DNA from: Clostridiales bacterium
GTDB taxonomy: Bacteria; Bacillota; Clostridia; Oscillospirales; Oscillospiraceae
Direction: 5' to 3'
Assembly: GCA_004558025.1 (NCBI GenBank)
Contig: SFEG01000003.1
Span: 82,023 to 146,022, forward strand
Length of the DNA: 64,000 nucleotides
In this document: piece after piece, positions 42,380-50,510 of the stretch
Position numbering within the stretch: position 1 is the stretch's first letter
Layout of the letters: every line of letters begins with the position of its first letter
Notes under the pieces: model-generated
What the model saw: only the letters and a program-made list of their open reading frames with translations
Told to the model about the DNA's origin: nothing
Databases searched by the model: none
Made by a program: the position numbers and the translations under genes

Positions 42380-43287
42380 ATGAGTACGATATGCGATAAC
42401 ATAAGCCGCGGCGAGGACGGTGTGCTCCGATTTGACGGACAGGATACGCAGGTGCTTGCCAAAAGGTACGGAACTCCCCTGTATCTCGTGGATGAGGACA
42501 GATTGCGCCATAATTGCAGAGTATACTGCCGTGCGTTCAAAAAATATTTCGGAGACAATGCAAAGGCGCTTTACGCGAGCAAGGCAAACTCCTTTAAGCG
42601 CATTTACGAGATAATGCGCGAGGAAAACATGGATATAGACGTCGTTTCAAGCGGTGAGATATATACGGCCGCCGCTGCCGGATACCCGATGGAAAACGCA
42701 TTTCCACGGCAATAACAAGACAGACGCCGACATACGCTTTGCCATGGACAAGGGCGTGGGCTGCTTTGTTGTTGACAATGAAGAAGAGCTCAAGGCAGTA
42801 GACAAGGAAGCGGCAAGCCGCGGAATAACGCAGAAGATCATGCTTCGCCTGACTCCCGGCATAGACCCGCACACCTATGAGGCGATATCCACGGGCAAGG
42901 TCGACTCAATGTTCGGAGTTGCCATAGAAACGGGGCAGGCCGAGACCTTTACGGCCTCGGCGTTGGGTATGAAACATATAGAGCTAAGGGGCTTTCACTG
43001 CCACGTCGGTTCTCAGGTCTTCGCCGAGAACGTTTTTGAAAGAGCGGCGGTGATAATGCTCCGATTCATAGCGCACATTAAAGATGAGTACGGCTATCAG
43101 GCACAGGAGCTCGACCTAGGCGGCGGCTACGGAGTGAGAGCTGTACTGCGCACAGTATACATGCCTTGCGGCAAAGCAGACGGGAAACACCGAAATGATG
43201 CACTGCTCGCTCGTCGGACGCTGCTGCGAAAGCTATATCGCCGTGCGCCGCGAGAGCCTTGAGGATATCTGCCTCAACGACCTGTGA
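42380..43287 (+). pseudogene. lysA: Diaminopimelate decarboxylase, disrupted
   Basis: Pieces of lysA occur in order in three frames. ALYASKANSFKRIY with the PLP lysine is in the first frame. The frame breaks after AGYPMENAF, where the T run of the expected FFHGNN is two bases short. The second frame carries FHGNNKTDADIRFAMDKG, GFHCHVGSQ and LDLGGGYGVR. A large deletion then jumps to the C-terminal LYCAQYT, MMHCSLVGRCCES in the third frame, and another to AVRRESLEDICLNDL, the true C-terminus. About 170 residues are lost in total. The last step of lysine synthesis is therefore absent unless a second copy exists elsewhere. Confidence 0.88.
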
Positions 43288-43888
43288 GCTCCTCGATCTC
43301 CGTTACCGAGACCTCGAAGGCTGTTTTTTCGACGGGCTCTCCGCCGATGAGCTTTATGTAGCTGCGGCTCTGTATGCGCCCTTCGAGAGAGACCGTCGTG
43401 CCCGTATCCCAGTAAGAAGCCTCGCGCGCTTTGAGCCCCCATGTTATGCACGGCAGATAGTCAGAGCGGCCGTATTTGCGGTTGACGGCCAGCATCAGGT
43501 CGCAGATATCCCGCCCCATCGGCGTTACGCGCAGATTAGGCGGCTTGCACAGCGTGCCGGTCAGACGGATGAGATTCACGTCATCGCTGCCGCAGGGGCA
43601 GAGCTCCTTTGCAAAGACCGTTATGACGAGCTTTGCGCCCTCGCCGCTTTTGTTGTTGAACGATCTCAGCTCGCCAGTCACGCAGAGCTTTTCAATGTCC
43701 GAGGCCTCGACGGCGCTCAGAAGCTCTGTGCGCGCTATTATGTTTATCGTGTCCGTAGCGCCGGACAGCCGCGCGACCTCAAGCGGGAAGGTATAGAAGC
43801 TCTCGCCTCGTGAGGCGTGCGAGAAGACCGGGGGCGCGGTCATCGCGCCTATAAGCTGGGCAAAATTCGTGCTTGTGTTTTCATCCAT
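43274..43888 (-). CDS. SSB-like protein with two OB-fold segments
   Basis: This 204-residue protein's second half reads like a single-stranded DNA-binding OB fold (LIRLTGTLCKPPNLRVTPMG, DICDLMLAVNRKYGRSDYLP, TVSLEGRIQSRSYIK). The first half (FYTFPLEVARLSGATDTI, LCVTGELRSFNN) looks like a second, more diverged copy. Such tandem SSB-like proteins are known in Clostridia beside the normal ssb. The role could be in repair or competence. It converges on the lysA remnant with a 14-base overlap. Confidence 0.75.
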   Translation of the reverse strand: MDENTSTNFAQLIGAMTAPPVFSHASRGESFYTFPLEVARLSGATDTINIIARTELLSAVEASDIEKLCVTGELRSFNNKSGEGAKLVITVFAKELCPCGSDDVNLIRLTGTLCKPPNLRVTPMGRDICDLMLAVNRKYGRSDYLPCITWGLKAREASYWDTGTTVSLEGRIQSRSYIKLIGGEPVEKTAFEVSVTEIEELTGR

Positions 43889-44006
43889 ATATTCAATCCT
43901 GTCCTTGTCAATGGTTTTTGTTAGAGTATATTAGGGATAAACGCTTGAATATGCCGGCGGAATGAAATATAATGGTATCAACATCATTTCTGAAAGGAAT
44001 AGACCT

Positions 44007-44699
44007 ATGGATATAAAAGAACTGCTCGCTTACTGCGACCATACTCTGCTGCGCGTCGACTGCACCGAGGCCGAGATCAGAAAGCTCTGCGACCAGGCGA
44101 TAAAATACGGCTGCGCATCGGTCTGCATCCCGCCCTGCCACGTTCCGGGCGCAAAGCGCTATGTCGGCGACAGAATGAAGATATGCACCGTTATCGGCTT
44201 CCCGAACGGCTACATGTCCTCGGCCGCAAAGGCCTTTGAGGCTGCCGACGCCGTGGCAAACGGCGCAGACGAGATCGACATGGTCATTAACCTCTCCATG
44301 GTCAAGGACGGCTGCTGGGAGGATGTTGCCGAGGATATAAAGGCCGTGCGCCGCTCATGCCTCGGAAAGGTGCTCAAGGTAATAATCGAGTGCTGCCTGC
44401 TGACCGATGAGGAAAAAATGCGCCTGTGCTCCATCGTGTCCGAGTGCGGTGCGGATTTCATAAAGACCTCGACCGGCTTCAGCAAGGGCGGCGCTACCCG
44501 TCACGATGTTGAACTCCTGCGCAAATACAGTCCTGAGAGACTTCAGGTCAAGGCGGCAGGCGGCATAGCCTCGCTCGAGGATGCGGAGGACTTCATCGCC
44601 CTCGGCGCTACCCGCCTCGGCACGAGCCGCATAGTCAAGCTCGCAATGGAGCTCGAGCGTGAGAGTGCCGGCAGCTCCACCGACGGCGAAAGCTACTGA
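44007..44699 (+). CDS. deoC: Deoxyribose-phosphate aldolase
   Basis: This aldolase cleaves 2-deoxyribose 5-phosphate to acetaldehyde and glyceraldehyde 3-phosphate in deoxynucleoside catabolism. The 230-residue protein from ATG 44007 (behind AAAGGAATAG) has CDHTLLRVDCTEAEI, IDMVINLSMVKDG and the Schiff-base lysine in DFIKTSTGFSKGGAT, plus KAAGGIASLEDA. It is followed after 17 bases by a small membrane protein gene. Confidence 0.96.
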   Translation: MDIKELLAYCDHTLLRVDCTEAEIRKLCDQAIKYGCASVCIPPCHVPGAKRYVGDRMKICTVIGFPNGYMSSAAKAFEAADAVANGADEIDMVINLSMVKDGCWEDVAEDIKAVRRSCLGKVLKVIIECCLLTDEEKMRLCSIVSECGADFIKTSTGFSKGGATRHDVELLRKYSPERLQVKAAGGIASLEDAEDFIALGATRLGTSRIVKLAMELERESAGSSTDGESY

Positions 44700-44716
44700 G
44701 AAGGGGCGGTGCGCAG

Positions 44717-44899
44717 ATGCGTAAGCCGGGCAGAGCGCTCAGCATAATCGGTCTTATCATATCGGCGATCCTGCTGGCCGTCGGCTCATATTTCATCGCT
44801 CCGCGCTCGCAGAGCTGGGCGAGCATATGGAGCGTACTCACGGGCAGCGCGGCGGCGTATTTCGCCTACTATGCCTTCCATAAAAGAAGCGACGATTGA
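44717..44899 (+). CDS. Small two-segment membrane protein
   Basis: A 60-residue protein with two hydrophobic segments (about 7-27 and 35-53), a positively charged N-terminus (MRKPGRA) and a charged tail (HKRSDD). GGGGCGG-type purine-rich sequence precedes the ATG. It is likely co-transcribed with deoC. No family was recognised. Confidence 0.6.
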   Translation: MRKPGRALSIIGLIISAILLAVGSYFIAPRSQSWASIWSVLTGSAAAYFAYYAFHKRSDD

Positions 44900-44904
44900 A
44901 ATAC

Positions 44905-44931
44905 TCACGGCGGAGAGTTTTTCCGCCGTGA
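44905..44931 (+). terminator. Hairpin after the small membrane protein gene
   Basis: TCACGGCGGA and TCCGCCGTGA arms. The tail (ATTATC) is poor in T, so termination is only probable. Confidence 0.5.
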
Positions 44932-44948
44932 ATTATCGAAAATAGTTC

Positions 44949-44977
44949 TTGACAATCGGGCATATGACTGATATATT
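44949..44977 (+). promoter_or_regulatory. Promoter of infC-rpmI-rplT
   Basis: TTGACA and TATATT with a 17-base spacer immediately before the leader. Confidence 0.88.
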
Positions 44978-44984
44978 AATAGAG

Positions 44985-45115
44985 CTGAAAACAAAGTAGG
45001 TACGGCATCCCCGACCTCACCGGGCCGCATAAGGCGCGCCTCGGTCAATAGCATCGCCCCGAGCGGGGCTTTGTTTGCGCGGATGCTGTCAGGCATCCGT
45101 TTTTTGCATTATGGA
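44985..45115 (+). ncRNA. L20-type ribosomal protein leader
   Basis: This roughly 130-base 5' leader is of the kind controlling infC operons in Bacillota. ACAAAG near 44991 can pair with CTTTGT near 45069, GC-rich hairpins lie between, and a complete terminator hairpin (CGGATGC and GCATCCG arms, 45080-45099, then six Ts) lies just before the infC ribosome site. Binding of L20 would favour the terminator. The assignment rests on position and structure. Confidence 0.8.
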
Positions 45116-45126
45116 GGTGTTTTACA

Positions 45127-45723
45127 ATCGCAAGCGTGAATCATGAGATCAATGAAGAGATCCTCGACAAGGAAATACGCGTTATCGGCGACGACGGCGA
45201 GCAGCTTGGAATAATGTCCGCGGAGGCCGCCATGAAAATTGCGGAGGAGAAGGAGCTTGACCTGGTCAAGATATCTCCGATGGCAAAGCCCCCCGTCTGC
45301 AAGATCATGGACTACGGCAAGTACCGCTTTGAGCAGTCCAAGCGCGAAAAGGAAGCCAAGAAGAACCAGCGCGTCATGGAGGTCAAGGAGATCCGCATGT
45401 CCCCCGGCATCGGCGAGAACGATCTGAACACAAAGCTCAAGAGCGCGCTCAAGTTCCTTGCTGACGGAGACAGGGTCAAGGTCTCGATCCGCTTCCGCGG
45501 CAGAGAAATGGCGCACACTCATTTGGGTGAGGTCATCCTGCGCGACTTCGCTGCAAAATGCGAAGAGGTTGCAAACCTTGATAAGGCTCCCAAGCTCGAA
45601 GGGCGCAACATGTTCATGTTCCTGTCCCCGAAGTCTGCCGCGGCAGTCAAGAAGGCGCAGAAGGAAGCCGCCAAGAAGCAGGCCGAGGCTGAGGCTGCTG
45701 CAAAGGCGGAAGAAAACAACTGA
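45127..45723 (+). CDS. infC: Translation initiation factor IF-3, start codon ATC
   Basis: IF-3 binds the 30S subunit and checks start codons. The protein is 198 residues if translation begins at the ATC at 45127, which lies 8 bases after GGAGGT; the next candidate, GTG 45136, is too far from any ribosome site. A non-standard start codon is the hallmark of infC and allows IF-3 to limit its own synthesis. Blocks NHEINEEILDKEIRVIG, KPPVCKIMDYGKYRFEQ and IRFRGREMAHTHLG are typical. The C-terminus has an Ala/Glu/Lys-rich tail. Confidence 0.93.
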   Translation: MASVNHEINEEILDKEIRVIGDDGEQLGIMSAEAAMKIAEEKELDLVKISPMAKPPVCKIMDYGKYRFEQSKREKEAKKNQRVMEVKEIRMSPGIGENDLNTKLKSALKFLADGDRVKVSIRFRGREMAHTHLGEVILRDFAAKCEEVANLDKAPKLEGRNMFMFLSPKSAAAVKKAQKEAAKKQAEAEAAAKAEENN

Positions 45724-45780
45724 TAGGTTATTACAGAGAGAAATTCTGATAATAGCAGCATACGGAAGGAGAAAACAACT

Positions 45781-45978
45781 ATGCCTAAACTTAAGACCCA
45801 TAGCGGTGCTAAGAAGAGATTCAATCTCACCAAGACCGGTAAAGTAAAGCGCGCACATGCGTTCAAGAGCCATATCCTCACCAAGAAGGACACCAAGCGC
45901 TGCCGTCGCCTGCGTTCCGGCGCGATCGCCGACGTTACCAACGAGGCAACCATCAAAAAGATGATCCCTTACAAATAA
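45781..45978 (+). CDS. rpmI: 50S ribosomal protein L35
   Basis: This 65-residue protein begins MPKLKTHSGAKKRFNLTKTG, the L35 signature, and is rich in Lys and Arg. It lies 57 bases after infC, with a GGAGA site, in the conserved infC-rpmI-rplT operon. Confidence 0.98.
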   Translation: MPKLKTHSGAKKRFNLTKTGKVKRAHAFKSHILTKKDTKRCRRLRSGAIADVTNEATIKKMIPYK

Positions 45979-46013
45979 TAAGGGCTGACTGTTACTGATA
46001 GGAGGAATTACAA

Positions 46014-46367
46014 ATGGCAAGAGTTAAGGGCGCAATGATGACCCGTAAACATAGAAACAAGATCCTTGGCTTGGCAAAGGGTTACTGGGGCAACAAGTCC
46101 CGCCACTACAAGATGGCTCAGGAGCAGATGATGAAGTCCGGCCGCTACGCATATGTCGGCCGCAAGCAGAAAAAGCGTGACTTCCGTCAGCTGTGGATCA
46201 CCCGTATCAGCGCGGCATGCAAGGCAAACGGCATGAACTACTCCACCTTCATGCACGGCCTGAAGCTCGCAGGCATCGACATGAACCGCAAGATGCTGTC
46301 CGAGACCGCTATCCACGATCCCGCCGCTTTCACCGCACTGTGCGAGAAGGCAAAGGCTGCAAAGTGA
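46014..46367 (+). CDS. rplT: 50S ribosomal protein L20
   Basis: This 117-residue protein has RKHRNKILGLAKGYWGNKSR, AYVGRKQKKRDFRQLWI and the C-terminal NRKMLSETAIHDPAAF. It binds 23S rRNA early in assembly and represses its own operon through the leader at 44985. The site AGGAGGAATT precedes the ATG. Confidence 0.98.
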   Translation: MARVKGAMMTRKHRNKILGLAKGYWGNKSRHYKMAQEQMMKSGRYAYVGRKQKKRDFRQLWITRISAACKANGMNYSTFMHGLKLAGIDMNRKMLSETAIHDPAAFTALCEKAKAAK

Positions 46368-46380
46368 TTAAATTTAAAAC

Positions 46381-46416
46381 AAAAAACTCCGCATACACTG
46401 TATGCGGAGTTTTTTT
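46381..46416. terminator. Terminator of the infC operon
   Basis: AAACTCCGCATA and TATGCGGAGTTT arms, 5-base loop and T run. It also ends the converging yitT-like gene. Confidence 0.9.
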
Positions 46417-47047
46417 ACGCATTTTCGTTATCAACGGCCTGCTTTGCCTTCCCGGCTTTTTGAATGAATCCTATGAGCTGGCCGGAGAGCACGACCGTCA
46501 AAAGGGAGTAGATGATCTTATTAAACGGGATATACGTCAGTGACAGGGCGAGGACGATGAGATCCGAGAGCAGGTACACCCACTGTATGCCGATCTTGAA
46601 CAAATGCGACAGGCTCAGCGCGAGCGAATCATCGCCCGTGGGGGCGGAGTTTGCCCTTACGCACAGGCCGACACCGATGCCGACGAACAGCGAGCCGGCT
46701 ATCGCCGCGAGAAGCGGCATCTGCGCTATCTGCGGCCAAAGCGGCGGAAAGAGCTCAAATATAGCGTAGAATGCGGAAAAGCCGCCGCCCGCGATGATCG
46801 AATAGGCGATAAATTCCCTGCCCAGCAGCTTAAAGCCCAGCAGATAGCAGGCGCCGTTGAGCACAAGGCCGCTTATCGACGGTGAAATGCCGAGCCAGTG
46901 CTCGAGCAGCAGCGTAAGACCGAGGACGCCGCCCTCGGTGACACCTGAGATCGAGTGGATGTTATACAGGCCGAAAGCGAGTATCGCGCTGCCGAGGAAG
47001 ATACTCAGGCAGTTTTTCGGCTTCAGTCGGGGTAACAATTTTAACAA
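46415..47047 (-). CDS. YitT family (DUF161) membrane protein
   Basis: This 210-residue membrane protein has about five or six hydrophobic segments and the DUF161 core (GSAILAFGLYNIHSISGVTEGG, ANSAPTGDDSLAL). It is shorter than YitT proteins of about 280 residues because it lacks the soluble DUF2179 domain. The start is uncertain: TTG 47047 or TTG 47038 both follow AGAAAGG. It is 7 bases downstream of the LysR gene and probably under its control. The transported substrate is unknown. Confidence 0.75.
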   Translation of the reverse strand: MLKLLPRLKPKNCLSIFLGSAILAFGLYNIHSISGVTEGGVLGLTLLLEHWLGISPSISGLVLNGACYLLGFKLLGREFIAYSIIAGGGFSAFYAIFELFPPLWPQIAQMPLLAAIAGSLFVGIGVGLCVRANSAPTGDDSLALSLSHLFKIGIQWVYLLSDLIVLALSLTYIPFNKIIYSLLTVVLSGQLIGFIQKAGKAKQAVDNENA

Positions 47048-47054
47048 AGCCTTT

Positions 47055-47927
47055 CTATATGTTTTTTATAATGCTCTCCGCGTATTTGACAAAGCGCCGT
47101 ACGGCGGGGGAGGAGCGCTTGAGACTTGCCAATGCCATGCCGAAGCTTATGCTCCTCGGCGGGGAGATGGGGATCTTCACGACCTCGCAGGGCCAGTTGC
47201 GCGTTATGAGCTCGTTCATGATGCTTATGCCCAGCCCCTTTTCGACCATCTGCAGCGCCGAAAAGCTCTCGACCGTTGAAAAGCGTATATCTGGCTCGAT
47301 GCCGAATTCCTCAAACAGGGGGATAACGTCGTCATCGTGTCCGAACCCGGGGAGGATGAGCTTTTCATTGCGGCAGAGCTCAAACGGAAAGCTGTCCAGC
47401 TCTGCGCAGGGGTGATCCTTCGGCAGGAGTGCCATCATCTTGTCCTCGGACAGCGGTATCCAGTCATACGGGAACGGCTCACGGTAGCTTGTGAATGCTA
47501 TGTCAGCCGCCTTTTCGTCCAGCCATCCGTTGACCTCGGGGCGGCAGCCCTCAAGCATGGTTATTTTGATCTGCGGGTAGTCGGCCTGAAAGCGGCTTAT
47601 GACCTCCGGCAGCCAGTGCGTTGCTATGCTCGAGTACGACGCGATGGTCACACTGCCTATGAGCAGCCCTTTCGTGTCGGCCGCAAGCTGATAGATATTA
47701 TCCTCGCCGTTTAAAAACTCACGTATCGCGGGAATGAGCATCTCACCCTCGGTCGTTACCGTGACGCCCTTGTTTGTGCGCCTCAGCAGCGGATATCCGA
47801 TATCCGCTTCGAGGGCGCTGACAAGCTGGCTAACGCCTGAGGGAGTGTAGCTCAAAAGCTTGGCTGCCTTTGAAAAGCTCCCTGTGTCTGCCGCCGCCAA
47901 AAACGCTCTGCATCGTGCGGTTTCCAT
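47055..47927 (-). CDS. LysR family transcriptional regulator
   Basis: This 290-residue regulator has an N-terminal winged helix (RAFLAAADTGSFSKAAKLL, TPSGVSQLVSALEADIG) and a C-terminal effector domain with two periplasmic-binding-like lobes. It precedes a YitT-like membrane gene in the same direction and likely controls it. The 170-base region upstream separates it from a small membrane protein gene on the other strand. The effector is unknown. Confidence 0.92.
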   Translation of the reverse strand: METARCRAFLAAADTGSFSKAAKLLSYTPSGVSQLVSALEADIGYPLLRRTNKGVTVTTEGEMLIPAIREFLNGEDNIYQLAADTKGLLIGSVTIASYSSIATHWLPEVISRFQADYPQIKITMLEGCRPEVNGWLDEKAADIAFTSYREPFPYDWIPLSEDKMMALLPKDHPCAELDSFPFELCRNEKLILPGFGHDDDVIPLFEEFGIEPDIRFSTVESFSALQMVEKGLGISIMNELITRNWPCEVVKIPISPPRSISFGMALASLKRSSPAVRRFVKYAESIIKNI

Positions 47928-47976
47928 AGCACTTCTCCTTTAAGTAATGCTTAAAGTTGCCATAACGATCGACAGC

Positions 47977-48005
47977 TTTACTTTTCTTGCGATATATTCT
48001 ACAAT
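47977..48005 (+). promoter_or_regulatory. Promoter for the 58-residue membrane protein gene
   Basis: TTTACT and TACAAT with a 17-base spacer, within the LysR upstream region, so both could be co-regulated. Confidence 0.5.
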
Positions 48006-48097
48006 ACAGACAGTAAGAAATCAAGCACTATTCAGGGCCCGAATATAATTGAGATCTTCTGAAAATAATATTTAAAAATTATATCGGAGGAATAGTT

Positions 48098-48274
48098 ATG
48101 AAAAAGACCACACTTTTTGCGCTGGCAGTCATCGTATGTCTCGTCGGAGCAGTTGTTTCGAGCTACTGCATGGCAGTTTTCACCGCAAGCGAAGCGGTTT
48201 TCGGAGTCCTCTCCATCGTTTTCGCCATCGGCTTCACTCTGTCAGTAAATAAGCTCACCAACGCAGTGGGATAA
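48098..48274 (+). CDS. Small membrane protein, 58 residues
   Basis: The frame begins ATG 48098 behind TCGGAGGAATAG and ends TAA 48274. It encodes MKKTTLFALAVIVCLVGA followed by two hydrophobic segments (about 5-27 and 33-50) and a short polar end (NKLTNAVG). A clear promoter and terminator flank it, so it is a real monocistronic gene. No family was recognised. Being divergent from a LysR gene, it may be a target of that regulator. Confidence 0.7.
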   Translation: MKKTTLFALAVIVCLVGAVVSSYCMAVFTASEAVFGVLSIVFAIGFTLSVNKLTNAVG

Positions 48275-48308
48275 GACTGACGCTTATGAAAAAATATATA
48301 CTTATAAA

Positions 48309-48347
48309 TTTCCGGCCTTGCTGAAAAACAGCGGGGTCGGATTTTTT
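48309..48347. terminator. Bidirectional terminator
   Basis: TCCGGCCTTGCTG pairs with CAGCGGGGTCGGA using G-U pairs, AAAAA loop, T run on the plus side. It lies between the small membrane protein gene and the converging TrmH-type gene. Confidence 0.75.
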
Positions 48348-48349
48348 GT

Positions 48350-49168
48350 TTATAATTTGTGCATCACGCCGAGCTGATAAAACGCGACGGCGCTCGCGGC
48401 GGCGACGTTTAACGAGTCGACCCCGTGCGACATGGGGATACGCAGCGTGTAGTCGCAATTTGCGACGGTCTCGGACGCAAGTCCGTCGCCCTCCGTCCCG
48501 AGGACTACGGCGAGCTTTTCCTCCTTCGCCGGGGCGGGATCGTATATCGGCAGTGACTTATCCGTCAGCGCCATGGCGGCGGTCTTAAAGCCGAGGGAGG
48601 AAAGCTCCCGCATCCAATCGGCGCCGAGATACGTCCAAGGCACCTGGAACACCGTTCCCATGCTGACTCTCACCGCGCGGCGATACAGCGGATCACTGCC
48701 CTCGGCCGTCAGCAGCACGGCATCCATGCCCAGCGCCGCGGCCGAGCGGAAGATCGCACCGATATTGGTCGGGTTCATCACGTTTTCCAGAACCGCTATG
48801 CGCCGTGCGCCGCGGCAGACCTCCTCGACGCTGCGCAGCCCGGGGCGCAGCATGGCGCACAGCGTTCCGCGTGTCAGGTGGAAGCCCGTGAGCTGAGTGA
48901 GCACCTCAAGCTCGGCGGTGTAAACATTTATATCCGCCGGGCAGCGCGAAAGAAGCTCCTTGGCCTTGCCCTCGGCGTGCTTTGTCTCCATCAAAAACGA
49001 CAGAGGCACGCAGCCCGCGTCCAGTGCACGCTCGATGACCATCGGGCTTTCGGCGATGAACATCGCGTTTTCCGGTTCGCGCCTGCAAAGCAGCTGATTT
49101 TCCGTAAGGCGCGCGTAGACGTCGAGCTCCGGCGCGTCGAAATCCTTTATCTCAATAAAATTTGCCAT
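48350..49168 (-). CDS. TrmH/SpoU family RNA 2'-O-methyltransferase
   Basis: This 272-residue SPOUT methyltransferase probably acts on 23S rRNA. It has an N-terminal substrate domain and a knotted catalytic domain with motif 1 ENVMNPTNIGAIFRSA, motif 2 VVLGTEGDGL and motif 3 IPMSHGVDSLNVAAASAVA. The ATG at 49168 follows TGGAGTCA; the open frame further upstream runs into the tRNA-Leu gene and is rejected. The exact rRNA nucleotide is not predictable. Confidence 0.92.
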   Translation of the reverse strand: MANFIEIKDFDAPELDVYARLTENQLLCRREPENAMFIAESPMVIERALDAGCVPLSFLMETKHAEGKAKELLSRCPADINVYTAELEVLTQLTGFHLTRGTLCAMLRPGLRSVEEVCRGARRIAVLENVMNPTNIGAIFRSAAALGMDAVLLTAEGSDPLYRRAVRVSMGTVFQVPWTYLGADWMRELSSLGFKTAAMALTDKSLPIYDPAPAKEEKLAVVLGTEGDGLASETVANCDYTLRIPMSHGVDSLNVAAASAVAFYQLGVMHKL

Positions 49169-49192
49169 AAAAATGACTCCAGTCAGATTAAG

Positions 49193-49226
49193 AAAAACCG
49201 GAGCAAGCTTTGTATAGCTTGCTCCG
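49193..49226 (-). terminator. Terminator after tRNA-Leu
   Basis: CGGAGCAAGCT and AGCTTGCTCCG arms, 6-base loop; on the minus strand GTTTTTC follows. Confidence 0.8.
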
Positions 49227-49229
49227 AAA

Positions 49230-49315
49230 TGGTGCCGGTGGCCGGACTCGAACCGGCACGACGCAAGCATCAGAGGATTTTAAGTCCGCCGTGTCTACCA
49301 TTCCACCACACCGGC
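49230..49315 (-). tRNA. tRNA-Leu (anticodon UAA)
   Basis: 86 bases including CCA, with the long variable arm of leucine tRNAs. The acceptor pairs GCCGGTG with CACCGGC; the anticodon loop is CTTAAAA. Confidence 0.95.
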
Positions 49316-49413
49316 AAATACCCGATTATTTTATCATTGCGCCGCCGAATTGTCAATAATTCCGAACACCGCGGACATCCCTGCGGGCATAAAATGCAGG
49401 GAGGTGAGGCAAA

Positions 49414-50469
49414 TTGAATGTGAATTACTATCTCGGGGCAAACTCCAGCACAGGCTTTTATTCGCTCTACGACGGCTTCTGCCGCAGCGAGGGAGACTTC
49501 CTGCATCTTATAAAGGCCGGCCCCGGCGGCGGGAAATCGGGTTTTATGCGCCGCATAGCTTCTGCCGCTGCCAAACGCGGCTATGATACAGAGTGCGTCC
49601 TGTGCTCCGGCGACCCCGACTCACTCGATGCGGTGTACATACCCGAGCTCAGACTCGGATTTATGGATGCCACCGCACCGCACGCCTGCGAGCCCGGAAA
49701 TTTTGCGTATAACTCTGGTTATGTAAACTTAGGCTGCTTTTGCGAGAGAATAAGCGATCCGCTCATAGCGTATTTTACGGATAAGTACCGCGCCATGTAC
49801 AAAACGGCCTATGCATATCTTGCCGCGGCGGGGAGCATCGAAAAAGCGGAGATACCGGGACTGATAAGCCCGGAAACGCTCGAAAAGGTGCGGAAACGTG
49901 CACGGAGCACCGCGGCGCGTGAGCTTGGCAGCGCACGTGGGAATGTTGCCGATCCGCGCGAAAAGCTGCGCTTTGTCCGCTGCATAAGCTGCAAGGGCGA
50001 GCTTGCGCTTGAGGATGATATTAAAATGTTATGTAAACGCATATATCTCCTCGACGATCGCTGCGGCCTTGCGGACGTATATCTTGCCGAGATGCGCTCG
50101 GAGGCGAGAGCACGAGGTGCGGAGACGATACTCTGCCCATCGCCGCTGTGCCCGGAAAAGTTTGATGCGCTGCTGCTGCCCGAGCACGGCCTGGGCTTCG
50201 TTTCGGCCTCGGCGATGGAGTTATCCGAGCCGTGGCGGCATGTGCGGCTGGATGCGCTCGTTGAACCCACTGCACTGCGCGCGGCACGCTCGGAGCTCAG
50301 GCGGCGCGAAAAACTGCGCAGCGAGCTCATAGGCGAGGCGGTGCGCTGGCTGCATCGGGCAAAGGAAAACCACGACGAGCTTGAACGTGCGTATAATCCC
50401 CATGTCGACTTTGCCGCGCTGGATGCCTTCACAAACGAGACGATAGATAAGATTTTTAATAGAAAATAA
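49414..50469 (+). CDS. P-loop ATPase of the PRK06851-like group
   Basis: The 351-residue protein starts at TTG 49414, directly behind GGAGGTGAGG. It has a Walker A motif AGPGGGKSGFMRR at about residue 37. Relatives have two tandem P-loop halves; here the second half (around DDIKMLCKRIYLLDDRCG) lacks a recognisable P loop while keeping LLPEHGLGFVSAS-type blocks. Function is unknown in the family, possibly sporulation-linked. It is alone with its own terminator. Confidence 0.7.
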   Translation: MNVNYYLGANSSTGFYSLYDGFCRSEGDFLHLIKAGPGGGKSGFMRRIASAAAKRGYDTECVLCSGDPDSLDAVYIPELRLGFMDATAPHACEPGNFAYNSGYVNLGCFCERISDPLIAYFTDKYRAMYKTAYAYLAAAGSIEKAEIPGLISPETLEKVRKRARSTAARELGSARGNVADPREKLRFVRCISCKGELALEDDIKMLCKRIYLLDDRCGLADVYLAEMRSEARARGAETILCPSPLCPEKFDALLLPEHGLGFVSASAMELSEPWRHVRLDALVEPTALRAARSELRRREKLRSELIGEAVRWLHRAKENHDELERAYNPHVDFAALDAFTNETIDKIFNRK

Positions 50470-50470
50470 A

Positions 50471-50497
50471 AAACGGCTGAGGTTATTGCCTCAGCCG
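50471..50497. terminator. Bidirectional terminator
   Basis: CGGCTGAGG and CCTCAGCCG arms with a 6-base loop. A T run follows on the minus strand (TTTTTTATT) and a weaker one on the plus strand. Confidence 0.85.
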
Positions 50498-50510
50498 AAA
50501 ATTTTATTTT

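Noticed and set aside
48350..49270. Upstream start of the TrmH-type gene at 49270
   Set aside because: That extension translates part of the tRNA-Leu gene and its terminator; ATG 49168 has its own ribosome site.
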